Of a stretch of 64,000 nt of DNA, positions 8,384 through 16,961 are shown in pieces. Location: the NCBI GenBank assembly GCA_020636645.1, contig JACJXO010000002.1:1-64000 (forward strand). The letters are read 5' to 3'. This DNA comes from Chitinophagales bacterium. Its GTDB lineage: Bacteria > Bacteroidota > Bacteroidia > Chitinophagales > BACL12. The position numbers and the translations under genes are program-made. Below the pieces are notes generated by a model, which saw only the letters and a program-made list of their open reading frames with translations, had not been told where the DNA came from and did not search any database. Each line of letters starts with the position of its first letter. Position 1 is the stretch's first letter.

Positions 8384-11300
8384 ATGTTGCGCATAAGACC
8401 ATTCTATAAGCTATTCTTTTTCCTGTTGGTCTTGATTCCTGCCATTCTTTCCCGGGCCCAGTATCAACCACCGCAATTCAACCTGACAGACGCCGGTCTG
8501 ACAGGGATCTCTTTCAGCAATGACCTGCAAGAAGATGAAGAGCGCAATGTGTTGCAATACCAGTACTTCTATAACGGTGGAGGTGTCTGTGCAGGCGATG
8601 TCAACAACGATGGTCTCTGCGATCTGTTCTTCACCGGCAACGATGTCAGCAACCGCTTGTATATCAATCAGGGAAACTGGTATTTTCAGGATGTTACTGC
8701 CAAAGCAGGACTGACCTCTGCCGGATGGAGCACCGGAGCTGTGATGGCCGACGTGAACGACGATGGCTGGCTCGATATCTATGTGTGCCGTTCCGGAAAA
8801 TATGATGCAGAGAACAGAAAGAACCTGCTGTTTATCAACCAAAGAAACAACACCTTTAAAGAAGAGGCCGCCAGATATGGCCTGGATGATCCCGCACAAT
8901 CTACCATGGCGGCCTTCTTTGACTACGACCGGGATGGCGACCTCGATATGTTCCTGCTCAACCACTCGGTTACCCAGTACAGTAATTTCAATGTGGCTGA
9001 ATTGCGCAGTAAGCGTGACCCCATGGCAGGAAACAAATTGTACCGGAACGATAAGGGGCATTTTACCGATGTCAGCGATGCCGCAGGTATTTACGGCAAC
9101 CCGATCAATTTTGGATTAGGGGTGGCCATCAGTGATTTCAACAACGATGGCTGGCCTGATATCTATTGCACCAGCGACTACCAGGAGCAGGACTACCTCT
9201 ATTATAATAATGGTGACGGCACCTTTACCCAGGTCATGCAGTATGCCATGGCACATACTTCTCTGTTCAGTATGGGAACCGATTGGGGCGATATCAACAA
9301 CGATGGCTTGTCAGATCTGATCGTGGCTGATATGTTGCCGGCTTCCAACAAGCGCCAGAAGATGCTCAAAGGCCCTCTCAAATTTGATGCTTATCAGCTG
9401 GCCGTTGACTATGGTTTCCACCACCAGCTCATGCGAAATACCCTCCAGCTGAACCGGGCCAACGGTACTTTCAGTGATATCGGTATGATGGCCGGGGTGG
9501 CAGCAACCGACTGGAGCTGGGCGCCACTGCTGGCAGATCTGGACAACGATGGCTGGCAGGATCTCTTTGTGACGAACGGATATCTCCGCGACTTCACGAA
9601 CATGGACTTTCTGAAGTACACCTATAATGAAGAGCTGGATAAAGCGTCTTCCCGTGGCGAAGAAGTGGACATGCTGCACCTGGTGCACCAGATGCCCTCG
9701 GTGAAACTGCCGAATGCGGTGTATCACAACAACCATGACCTTACGTTCAGCAACAAGACAAGATCATGGGATATGAACCAGCCCGGATTTTCCAATGGTG
9801 CGGTCTATGCAGATCTGGATAACGACGGCGACCTCGACCTCGTGGTGAACAACCTGAACGACACAGCATTTGTGTACCGAAACAACGGAGGCGGAGGATA
9901 TCTCACCTTCACTTTTGACGGACCGGCCGGCAACCGTTTTGGTGTGGGCACCAAGGTGACCATCACCGGAAAAGACCTCTATATTGTCAGAGAGAACTTT
10001 CCCACCAGAGGGTATCAGTCGGCAGTGGAAAGTAAACTTTACGCAGGATTAGGAAGCAGTTACCTGGTGGATGTGCAGATAGACTGGCCTGATGGAAAAA
10101 GGCAGGTTTTGAAGCAGGTCAAAGCCAACAGCACACTGACCTGTAAGTGGAAGGATGCCGACGATAACGTCCCCTCTATTGCCAGAACTTTCGGCCAACC
10201 CCTGATGGAAGAATCGGCTACTCCGGTGCTACCCGCCACGTATATCAACAACGAGTTCATCGACCTGAAAAGAGAGCCACTACTCACCTTTGGTTTGAGT
10301 GATACCGGTCCGCGAATGGCTATTGCCGATGTGAATGGCGACGGAAAGGAAGACGTCTTCTTCTGTGCGGCGAAGGGACAGCAAAGCCAGCTGTATATAC
10401 AACAGAACGGACAGCTGGTGTTGTCATCTGACCAGCCTTTCAACACTGCAAATCCGCAGGACATGAGTGATGCCGCACTCTTTGATGCAGATGGCGATGG
10501 CGACAATGACCTGTTCGTCACCTTTGGCGGCAACGAAGCAGAATTAAGCACCGGATATGTCCCGCAACTTCTGCTCAACGACGGACAAGGAAACTTTATT
10601 CCTGCAAAGAATGCATTTCCTGAAATTCATATAAGTGCTTCCTGTGTGCGTCCGACTGATATCGACCTGGACGGCGATCAGGATGTCTTCATAGGTGCCG
10701 CATGCCTGCCGGGAAGGTATCCGCAAAGCGGAAGCAGCTATATTCTGCGAAATGAGGGCGGCAGGTTTACAGACGTGACCGATCAGTACAGTCCGCTGCT
10801 GCGTCAGGCAGGCATGGTGACCGATGCCCGCTGGGCAGATCTGAATGGTGACAAACTTCCTGACCTGTTGTTTACCGGATACTGGATGCCCGTGCGCATT
10901 TTCCTGCAGGGCGAAGAAGGCATGGAAGAGCAGGTGGACTTTGAAGGCATGAGCGGAGCATCCGGATGGTTCAGCTGCCTGATACCGGGCGATGTGGATG
11001 GCGATGGCGATCTTGATTTCCTGGCAGGAAACAATGGACTCAACTCGCCATTCAAAGCCAGTTCCACAAAGCCACTGTATCTCTATGCGAAGGATTTCGA
11101 TAACAACGGAACTATAGACCCCATCATCGCCGGATATAAAGGTGATACCTGTTATCCGCTGGTATCGAGAGATGACCTGCTGGATCAGGTGAACGGATTG
11201 AAAAAGCGCTTCGTCCGCTATGCGCAATATGCCAATGCCACCGTACAGGACATCTTCCCGAACGAAGACTGGTCGTCTGTATGGCGACTGGAGGCCACTA

Positions 11301-11677
11301 ACCTGTCCACCTGCCTGTTCATCAATGACGGCGACGGACAGTTTCACACAGACAGCCTTCCTTATGAAGCACAGATGTTTCCGGTTCGTTGCGCCACATT
11401 TGCTGATGTGAACGGAGATGGAAAAACAGATTTGATCCTGGCAGGAAACCGCTTCAATGTGCGACCCGACGTGGGCCGGATGGATGCCGGGCAGGGGCTG
11501 CTGCTGTTGCAAACACCCGGTGGCTGGAGCGCAGCAGAAAACACAGAAAGCGGGCTGTACCTGCCGGAAGAAATGACCGATATGAAATGGTTAACTTTGA
11601 ATCTGGAACGATATCTGCTGGTTTCGGGCATACACCAGCAGGTGCGGTCTTATCACATCAGAAAAAATGTCAAGTAA
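8384..11677 (+). CDS. Secreted VCBS/FG-GAP repeat protein with ASPIC/UnbV domain
   Basis: A 1097-residue exported protein: signal peptide at about 1-26 (FFFLLVLIPAILSRAQ) followed by many beta-propeller-type repeats carrying calcium-binding motifs such as DVNNDG, DFNNDG, DLDNDG and DVDGDGDLD, in two blocks. Between the blocks, at about 520-590, is an ASPIC/UnbV-type segment (RENFPTRGYQSAVESKLYAG, then DVQIDWPDG). No T9SS tail is seen. A TTG eight codons upstream (8360) lies before the promoter box and is rejected as start. The gene is divergent from susC and followed after 2 bases by the haloperoxidase-like gene, so the two form an operon. Proteins of this CRTAC1-like group often accompany SusCD loci; their biochemical role is not established. 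Confidence 0.9.
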   Translation: MLRIRPFYKLFFFLLVLIPAILSRAQYQPPQFNLTDAGLTGISFSNDLQEDEERNVLQYQYFYNGGGVCAGDVNNDGLCDLFFTGNDVSNRLYINQGNWYFQDVTAKAGLTSAGWSTGAVMADVNDDGWLDIYVCRSGKYDAENRKNLLFINQRNNTFKEEAARYGLDDPAQSTMAAFFDYDRDGDLDMFLLNHSVTQYSNFNVAELRSKRDPMAGNKLYRNDKGHFTDVSDAAGIYGNPINFGLGVAISDFNNDGWPDIYCTSDYQEQDYLYYNNGDGTFTQVMQYAMAHTSLFSMGTDWGDINNDGLSDLIVADMLPASNKRQKMLKGPLKFDAYQLAVDYGFHHQLMRNTLQLNRANGTFSDIGMMAGVAATDWSWAPLLADLDNDGWQDLFVTNGYLRDFTNMDFLKYTYNEELDKASSRGEEVDMLHLVHQMPSVKLPNAVYHNNHDLTFSNKTRSWDMNQPGFSNGAVYADLDNDGDLDLVVNNLNDTAFVYRNNGGGGYLTFTFDGPAGNRFGVGTKVTITGKDLYIVRENFPTRGYQSAVESKLYAGLGSSYLVDVQIDWPDGKRQVLKQVKANSTLTCKWKDADDNVPSIARTFGQPLMEESATPVLPATYINNEFIDLKREPLLTFGLSDTGPRMAIADVNGDGKEDVFFCAAKGQQSQLYIQQNGQLVLSSDQPFNTANPQDMSDAALFDADGDGDNDLFVTFGGNEAELSTGYVPQLLLNDGQGNFIPAKNAFPEIHISASCVRPTDIDLDGDQDVFIGAACLPGRYPQSGSSYILRNEGGRFTDVTDQYSPLLRQAGMVTDARWADLNGDKLPDLLFTGYWMPVRIFLQGEEGMEEQVDFEGMSGASGWFSCLIPGDVDGDGDLDFLAGNNGLNSPFKASSTKPLYLYAKDFDNNGTIDPIIAGYKGDTCYPLVSRDDLLDQVNGLKKRFVRYAQYANATVQDIFPNEDWSSVWRLEATNLSTCLFINDGDGQFHTDSLPYEAQMFPVRCATFADVNGDGKTDLILAGNRFNVRPDVGRMDAGQGLLLLQTPGGWSAAENTESGLYLPEEMTDMKWLTLNLERYLLVSGIHQQVRSYHIRKNVK

Positions 11678-11679
11678 TC

Positions 11680-12993
11680 ATGAATCGAATCTGGTATGTC
11701 CTGCTTTGCAGCAGCCTGCTTCTGGCAGGTATTTCTGCAAAGGCACAAAACAATGAAGTATGCCCCGATCAGGCTAGTCTGGTCAATGAAACCATGAACC
11801 GCATTACGGAGGTCATCGTCCACGATGTGTTCACACCTCCTGTAGCCAGCCGCATTTATGCCTATACGGCCATTGCGGGTTATTCAGCATATCACTTCAT
11901 CCAGGGCGAAACGCCATTTACCGTGAAACTGAATGAGTTTCCTGAACTGCCGCTGTCATCTCCCAACCAACCCTATTGTGCATCACTGGCCATGTCCAGC
12001 GCCATGTTTGAAACAGCAAAGGCGCTGTTGTTCTCTGAGGCCATGGTAGATTCTTCTTTTACTGATTTCACGGCCATATATTTTGAAGATAAGCTGGACG
12101 AAAAGACCAGACAGACATCCATCAACTATGGCCGCTTTGTAGCCAGCCAGGTCATTGAATGGGCCGGCCAGGACAACTACCGGGAAACCCGCAGCCTGGA
12201 GCGCTATACACCGGAAAAACTGGACGACAGCTGGGAGCCCACCCCTCCTGATAATGCAGATGCCGTAGAACCTTACTGGGGACGGATGCGGCCTTTTGTA
12301 CTGGACAGCGCCAGCCAGTGCCAACCAATTGACCCACCGGCATACAGTGAAGATCCATCCTCCCGGTTTTATCTGGATGCGATGGAGGTCTTTGATACCA
12401 AAACTACATTGACAGCTGATCAGGAGGCCACCGTTTTCTTCTGGGATGATAATCCGTTTGTAACCGTACATACCGGCCATCTTGTATATGCCAAGAAAAA
12501 AGTATCGCCGGCAGGTCACTGGATGGGTATCACAGAGATCGCCATCAACCAGAGTGGCGCAGACCTGGACAAAGCCATAGAAGCCTACACGATGGTCTCC
12601 ATTGGTCTGGCAGATGCCTTCATCTCCTGTTGGGAAGAGAAATACCGCAGCAACCTCATCAGGCCGGTCACCTATATCAACCGGGTGATCGACCCAAACT
12701 GGGAGCCATTTCTGCAAACCCCGCCGTTTCCGGAATACACCAGCGGGCACAGCGTCATCTCTGCCAGCGCCAGCATGATCCTGACCGAATTATTCGGCGA
12801 TGGTTTTGCCTATACCGATGATGTGCTGGAAAAATACGGCCAGCCGCCCCGCAGTTATAAGTCTTTTCTCGATGCCGCCAATGAAGCTGCTTACAGCAGA
12901 CTGTACGGTGGCATTCACTACAGACCGGCTATTGAAGTAGGAGTGCAACAGGGCAGAAAGGTGGCTTCCATTATAATTGCCGAATTGTTATAG
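11680..12993 (+). CDS. Vanadium-dependent haloperoxidase-like PAP2-superfamily protein
   Basis: A 437-residue secreted protein with signal peptide (about 1-24, SLLLAGISAKAQ). The C-terminal third shows the PAP2/vanadium-haloperoxidase motifs: NLIRPVTYIN, PPFPEYTSGHSVISASAS (vanadate/phosphate pocket with Ser-Gly-His), and SRLYGGIHYRPAIEVG with the Arg and catalytic His. These bind phosphate or vanadate; family members are either acid phosphatases or haloperoxidases and sequence alone does not separate them. The ATG at 11680 follows the VCBS gene by 2 bases and begins a good signal peptide, so the in-frame upstream extension is rejected. VCBS/ASPIC protein plus haloperoxidase is a recurrent pair in Bacteroidota; the joint function is unknown. 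Confidence 0.88.
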   Translation: MNRIWYVLLCSSLLLAGISAKAQNNEVCPDQASLVNETMNRITEVIVHDVFTPPVASRIYAYTAIAGYSAYHFIQGETPFTVKLNEFPELPLSSPNQPYCASLAMSSAMFETAKALLFSEAMVDSSFTDFTAIYFEDKLDEKTRQTSINYGRFVASQVIEWAGQDNYRETRSLERYTPEKLDDSWEPTPPDNADAVEPYWGRMRPFVLDSASQCQPIDPPAYSEDPSSRFYLDAMEVFDTKTTLTADQEATVFFWDDNPFVTVHTGHLVYAKKKVSPAGHWMGITEIAINQSGADLDKAIEAYTMVSIGLADAFISCWEEKYRSNLIRPVTYINRVIDPNWEPFLQTPPFPEYTSGHSVISASASMILTELFGDGFAYTDDVLEKYGQPPRSYKSFLDAANEAAYSRLYGGIHYRPAIEVGVQQGRKVASIIIAELL

Positions 12994-13046
12994 TGTGCAG
13001 CATATTGTTCAACATGCCGCAATCAGGTTAATTTTTCCTGTAAGAA

Positions 13047-13103
13047 TTGTTACGTATTTGCGGAATTCCTTTAATTTTAGTCCGATTTTTTAGATCTAAA
13101 AAA
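13047..13103 (+). promoter_or_regulatory. Promoter and leader palindrome of the T9SS module gene
   Basis: A -33 TTG (13047-13049) and a -7 box TAATTTTA (13072-13079) are 22 bases apart. Just downstream, at about +1 to +20, is a perfect 18-base palindrome at 13086-13103 (TTTTTTAGATCTAAAAAA) in the leader. It could be an mRNA 5' hairpin that stabilises the transcript or an operator. The following gene shows strong codon bias, which suits a strong promoter. Confidence 0.5.
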
Positions 13104-13119
13104 AACAATTGAACGTATC

Positions 13120-13848
13120 ATGAAAAAATTTGTACTCTTTTCTTTCGCCCTCGTGGCGGTGGGTGCCCTGAGTGCTCAGAATTTCAAAGTAACTTACAAC
13201 GCCAACCTCGGTGAAGGTACCATGGGTGCCGGTGCTGCAGCGAAGGCATACTGGCACGCTGGTGCCGGTGAGCTCGGTCCCTGGGAAAACACTGTTGGTA
13301 ACTGGGGTATGGATGACGGTGTAGGTGAAATGACCGAGTCTGCAGACGACATCTGGGAACTGACCTATGATGCATCTACTTACTGGGCTGATGCTGGATA
13401 CGGCGGAACAGTTCCTCCTCCCCACATCGGTATGGTCTTCCGAAACGAAGACGGAACCCTGGAAGGTAAGAACTATGGTCTTTCCGACATCTTTGCCGTA
13501 TGGAACGATGGTACTATGTCCTATGATCTCGATTGTGACTGTGTGACTATTGAAGAAGTGGTTCCGCAGAACATCAACAACACCACTTCTACCGTAGGTA
13601 GCCTGAACGTGGCTCCGATGCCTTTCGGCAACACTGCCAACTTCAACTTCACCCTGGAGACCGCTAACAACGTAGTGATCTCTGTCTATAACATGATGGG
13701 TGCTGAAGTAGCTCAGGTATTCAACGGTAACCTGGCAGCCGGTGTGCACACAGTAGCATTCGACGCCAGCGACCTGATCAGCGGTAACTATATCTTCCGC
13801 ATGCAGGTTGGTAGCGAAGTTGCCGGTGGCAGCATCGTTAAGTTCTGA
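13120..13848 (+). CDS. Small T9SS-exported protein made of one putative starch-binding module
   Basis: A 242-residue protein: signal peptide (1-20, LVAVGALSAQ), one domain (about 21-140) and a type A T9SS sorting domain (about 160-242, with SVYNMMGAEV and a Phe end). The domain matches the N-terminal module of the amylase encoded next: VGNWG (59-63), MTE (71-73), GMVFRNEDGT (104-113) and SDIF (122-125) align in the same order with amylase residues 75-138. It has no catalytic domain. Codon use is strongly biased (Gly almost all GGT, Asn AAC), as in abundant proteins, and it has its own promoter and terminator. I infer a surface alpha-glucan-binding protein, possibly filling the SusE/SusF role. 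No database family can be assigned from here. Confidence 0.75.
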   Translation: MKKFVLFSFALVAVGALSAQNFKVTYNANLGEGTMGAGAAAKAYWHAGAGELGPWENTVGNWGMDDGVGEMTESADDIWELTYDASTYWADAGYGGTVPPPHIGMVFRNEDGTLEGKNYGLSDIFAVWNDGTMSYDLDCDCVTIEEVVPQNINNTTSTVGSLNVAPMPFGNTANFNFTLETANNVVISVYNMMGAEVAQVFNGNLAAGVHTVAFDASDLISGNYIFRMQVGSEVAGGSIVKF

Positions 13849-13870
13849 TCGAACGAAACATTATAGATAT

Positions 13871-13905
13871 GAGGCCGTCTCTGCAGGGACGGCCTCTTTC
13901 TTTTT
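13871..13905 (+). terminator. Rho-independent terminator
   Basis: A 9-bp perfect stem (GAGGCCGTC with GACGGCCTC) with an 8-base loop is followed by TTTCTTTTT. It ends the transcript of the small T9SS module gene and separates it from the amylase. Confidence 0.9.
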
Positions 13906-13949
13906 GCCACAGTCTGACAAACGAAGTACAGCCCAAAACCCTCCCGTCG

Positions 13950-13957
13950 TATATTTG
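13950..13957 (+). promoter_or_regulatory. Bacteroidota -7 box (TATATTTG)
   Basis: An exact TAnnTTTG match 56 bases before the ATG of the large amylase gene. It gives that gene its own promoter after the upstream terminator. No clear -33 TTG. Confidence 0.5.
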
Positions 13958-14013
13958 TTATACAGAATAAAGCGGTTGTTTCCTTCAGAACAACCTATAG
14001 CAAAGGCATACAC

Positions 14014-16797
14014 ATGAAAAAGATATTCTTCGCGATCGTTGTTATAACAACCACTTTGACCCGGGCCCAGGTGGTCAGTACCGACCCCGCCTTTCCGGTG
14101 CAGGATGGTACGGTCACCATCATTTTTGATGCCACCCAGGGCAACGGGGCACTGGCTGGTGTGGCACCCCCCATATTCGCACACACGGGTGTGGTGACCA
14201 ATGAAAGTGCCACAGAAACTTCCTGGCTGCTGGTGCAGGGAAACTGGGGTACCTACGATGAGAATGTACTGATGACCGAGATCGGAGACGACCTGTACAG
14301 CATCACCTATAACATCAACGATTATTACAGTGTGCCCGCCGGCGATACGGTCTTCAGAATGGGTTTTGTTTTCCGCAATACCGACGGTTCCATCGTAGGG
14401 CGGAATGCAGACGGCTCTGATATTTTTGTCGAAGTATATCAGCCCGGCCTGAATGTGGCCATCCTTACACCCGATATCGAACCCTATATCATCGACGCAG
14501 ATGAAGAAGTGAACATCAGCATTGCATCACTGGATGCTACCGTCACCGAACTGTATATCGATGATGTGCTGACTGCCAGCACAGCAACCGATCTGCTTGA
14601 ATATACCTGGTCAACCAGCGATGCCGGACTCCATACCATCATCGCTGTTGCCGGTGATGGCAGCGACGAAGTGAGCGACACCACCCATATCTATGTGAAA
14701 GGGCCTGTGACCATTGCCGATCTGCCAGCCGGTGCCGAACCGGGTATCAACTACGTGGATGATACCACAGTGACCCTGGTATTGTATGCACCTTTCAAAG
14801 ACTATGTGTTTGCCATCGGCGATCACAGCGACTGGCAAGTGAATGATGCGGTATATATGAACCGCACACCGGACGGGAATACTTACTGGGTCACACTTAC
14901 CGGACTGACCCCGGGCGAAGAATATGCCTATCAATACCTGGTGGACGGTACACTCCGGGTGGGTGATCCGTTGTCGGAAAAAGTACTCGATCCCTGGAAC
15001 GATTCTTTTATCAGCAGCAGCAATTATCCCGATCTGAAACCTTATCCCACCGGAAAGACCATGGGTATCGTGTCTGTTTTCCAAACCGCACAAGCACCTT
15101 ATGTCTGGGCTTATCCGGATTTCACCCCACCGGCAAAAGAGAATTTGTTCGTATATGAATTGCTGGTGCGTGATTTCCTGGCCGACCGGTCCTATAACTC
15201 ACTCATTGATTCACTGGAATACCTGGATCGCATGGGCGTGACCGCTATTGAACTGATGCCCATCATGGAATACGAAGGCAACGACAGCTGGGGTTATAAC
15301 CCAAGTTATTTTACGGCACTGGATAAATACTACGGTACCCGTGAAACCTTCAAGGCCTTTGTGGACAGTTGCCACGCACGAGGTATTGCCGTCATCCTGG
15401 ACATTGCCATGAACCACGCTTTTGGCCAGAGTCCGCTGGTACAGATGTGGTGGGATGGATCAGCCCCTTCGGCAGAATCGCCCTATTTCAACCAGATACC
15501 CACACACGATTATAATGTGGGTTATGATTTCAACCATGAAGCCCCGGCCACGATAGACTACCGTACGAGGGTGTTCTCTTACTGGCTGAATGAATACAAC
15601 ATTGACGGATACCGCTTTGATCTGTCGAAAGGATTTACTCAAAACAATACACTGGGAGATGTAGGCGCCTGGGGTGCCTATGATGCAGGGCGGATCGCTA
15701 CATGGAAATCCATTGCAGATACGCTGTGGGCTCAGCACCCTGATGCTATTCTCATCCTGGAACATTTTGCAGACAATACTGAAGAAAAAGAACTGGCCAA
15801 CTACGGCTTCATGCTGTGGGGCAACATGAACTACAATTACAACGAAGCCACCATGGGCTGGGGTAACGGCAGCGGCAATTCAAGCCTGTACTGGGCTTCG
15901 TGGAAGAATAGAGGGTTCGATGATCCGCACAATGTGGTCTATGCAGAGAGCCATGACGAAGAACGGCTCATGTACCGGAACATCAGCTTTGGCAATGCCA
16001 GCAACCCCGATCACAATTGCAAAGACCTTTATACAGCACTTGCCAGAATGGAACAGGTACCGGTGTTCCTGTTCGGCATACCCGGACCAAAAATGATCTG
16101 GCAGTTCGGCGAACTGGGGTATGACTACAGTATTGATTACGGTTGCCGGGTCTGTGCCAAACCGGTCAAATGGAATTACCTGAATGAATCTGCACGATAC
16201 AGACTATATCAGGTGTATGGTGCTATGGGTAATCTGAAGAAGGACTACCCAACGTTCGCCACAGAAGATTTCAATCTGTCAGCAACCGGTCCGCTGAAGC
16301 GCATCAACCTGGACAACGATGAGATGAACGCCACTATTCTGGGCAATTTCGAAGTGAACACCAACAGCATTCAACCCGCCTTCCAGCACACCGGCTGGTG
16401 GTATGAATACTTCAGCGGCGACAGCATCAATGTGACCGATGTGTTCGCAGAGATCAGCATGGCACCGGGCGCTTACAGATTATACACTGACGTACGACTG
16501 ACCACACCGGAGATCATCATTTCAGTGGATGATGCTGAGGTAGTGGCAGATAACCTGGCGGTGTATCCCAATCCCTCCGACGGACTGTTTCAGTTCAGCT
16601 GGACCACCTATTCTGCAACCGATGTACAGATAGAGATCTTCGACATCAACGGCAGGATGATCTGGCAGCAAACCGGTTCCTATGCAGCGGGCTATCAGCA
16701 GCAAACCATAGACCTGAGCGCACAGGCATCGGGCATCTACTTTGCCCGTGTGAGCGGAGAGGGTTTCGGTGAGGTGATGAGGTTGGTGAGAAAGTGA
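14014..16797 (+). CDS. T9SS-exported multidomain GH13 alpha-amylase-family enzyme
   Basis: A 927-residue secreted alpha-glucanase. Order of parts: signal peptide (1-19), the module shared with the preceding gene (about 20-145), an Ig-like domain (about 146-230), a CBM48-like domain (about 240-340, with AIGDHSDWQVND), the GH13 barrel (about 370-780), and a type A T9SS tail (about 850-927, YPNPSDGLFQFSW). GH13 regions are DIAMNH (463-468), GYRFD with nucleophile D536, ILEHF with acid/base E583, and ESHD ending at D648. The CBM48-plus-barrel layout resembles glycogen-branching/debranching relatives, so the exact reaction is uncertain. The stop codon lies inside a dispersed repeat. A surface or secreted enzyme acting on starch before SusCD uptake is inferred. 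Confidence 0.93.
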   Translation: MKKIFFAIVVITTTLTRAQVVSTDPAFPVQDGTVTIIFDATQGNGALAGVAPPIFAHTGVVTNESATETSWLLVQGNWGTYDENVLMTEIGDDLYSITYNINDYYSVPAGDTVFRMGFVFRNTDGSIVGRNADGSDIFVEVYQPGLNVAILTPDIEPYIIDADEEVNISIASLDATVTELYIDDVLTASTATDLLEYTWSTSDAGLHTIIAVAGDGSDEVSDTTHIYVKGPVTIADLPAGAEPGINYVDDTTVTLVLYAPFKDYVFAIGDHSDWQVNDAVYMNRTPDGNTYWVTLTGLTPGEEYAYQYLVDGTLRVGDPLSEKVLDPWNDSFISSSNYPDLKPYPTGKTMGIVSVFQTAQAPYVWAYPDFTPPAKENLFVYELLVRDFLADRSYNSLIDSLEYLDRMGVTAIELMPIMEYEGNDSWGYNPSYFTALDKYYGTRETFKAFVDSCHARGIAVILDIAMNHAFGQSPLVQMWWDGSAPSAESPYFNQIPTHDYNVGYDFNHEAPATIDYRTRVFSYWLNEYNIDGYRFDLSKGFTQNNTLGDVGAWGAYDAGRIATWKSIADTLWAQHPDAILILEHFADNTEEKELANYGFMLWGNMNYNYNEATMGWGNGSGNSSLYWASWKNRGFDDPHNVVYAESHDEERLMYRNISFGNASNPDHNCKDLYTALARMEQVPVFLFGIPGPKMIWQFGELGYDYSIDYGCRVCAKPVKWNYLNESARYRLYQVYGAMGNLKKDYPTFATEDFNLSATGPLKRINLDNDEMNATILGNFEVNTNSIQPAFQHTGWWYEYFSGDSINVTDVFAEISMAPGAYRLYTDVRLTTPEIIISVDDAEVVADNLAVYPNPSDGLFQFSWTTYSATDVQIEIFDINGRMIWQQTGSYAAGYQQQTIDLSAQASGIYFARVSGEGFGEVMRLVRK

Positions 16798-16880
16798 ATC
16801 CCGCCAGTGGCGGGAAGTGAATGGTGAGAGTCCTTATCAAAAGGATACACTACTGACTGATCACAGCTCACCACTCACTC
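16794..16880. repeat. Dispersed hairpin repeat, copy 1 (inverted pair)
   Basis: The left unit is GTGAAT, a CCCGCC/GGCGGG hairpin (16800-16814), then AGTGAATGGTGAG (16816-16828). The right unit CTCACCACTCACT (16867-16879) is the reverse complement of the last part with one mismatch. A small inner hairpin (TCCTT/AAGGA) lies between. The same unit recurs at 19272, 24545 and 50675. The amylase stop codon is inside the left unit. Confidence 0.75.
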
Positions 16881-16961
16881 ATGATCATCTGGACAATGTA
16901 CAACCGGGCTGTGTCTAACTTCATGACACAGCTCCTTATCTTGCGGGCATAAGCACCGCGA

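Noticed and set aside
10544..11512. 322-codon minus-strand open frame within the VCBS-protein gene
   Set aside because: It mirrors the repeat codons of the sense gene, with no signal or domain of its own.
11587..11679. N-terminal extension of the haloperoxidase-like gene overlapping the VCBS gene
   Set aside because: The ATG at 11680 starts a clear signal peptide directly after the preceding stop codon.
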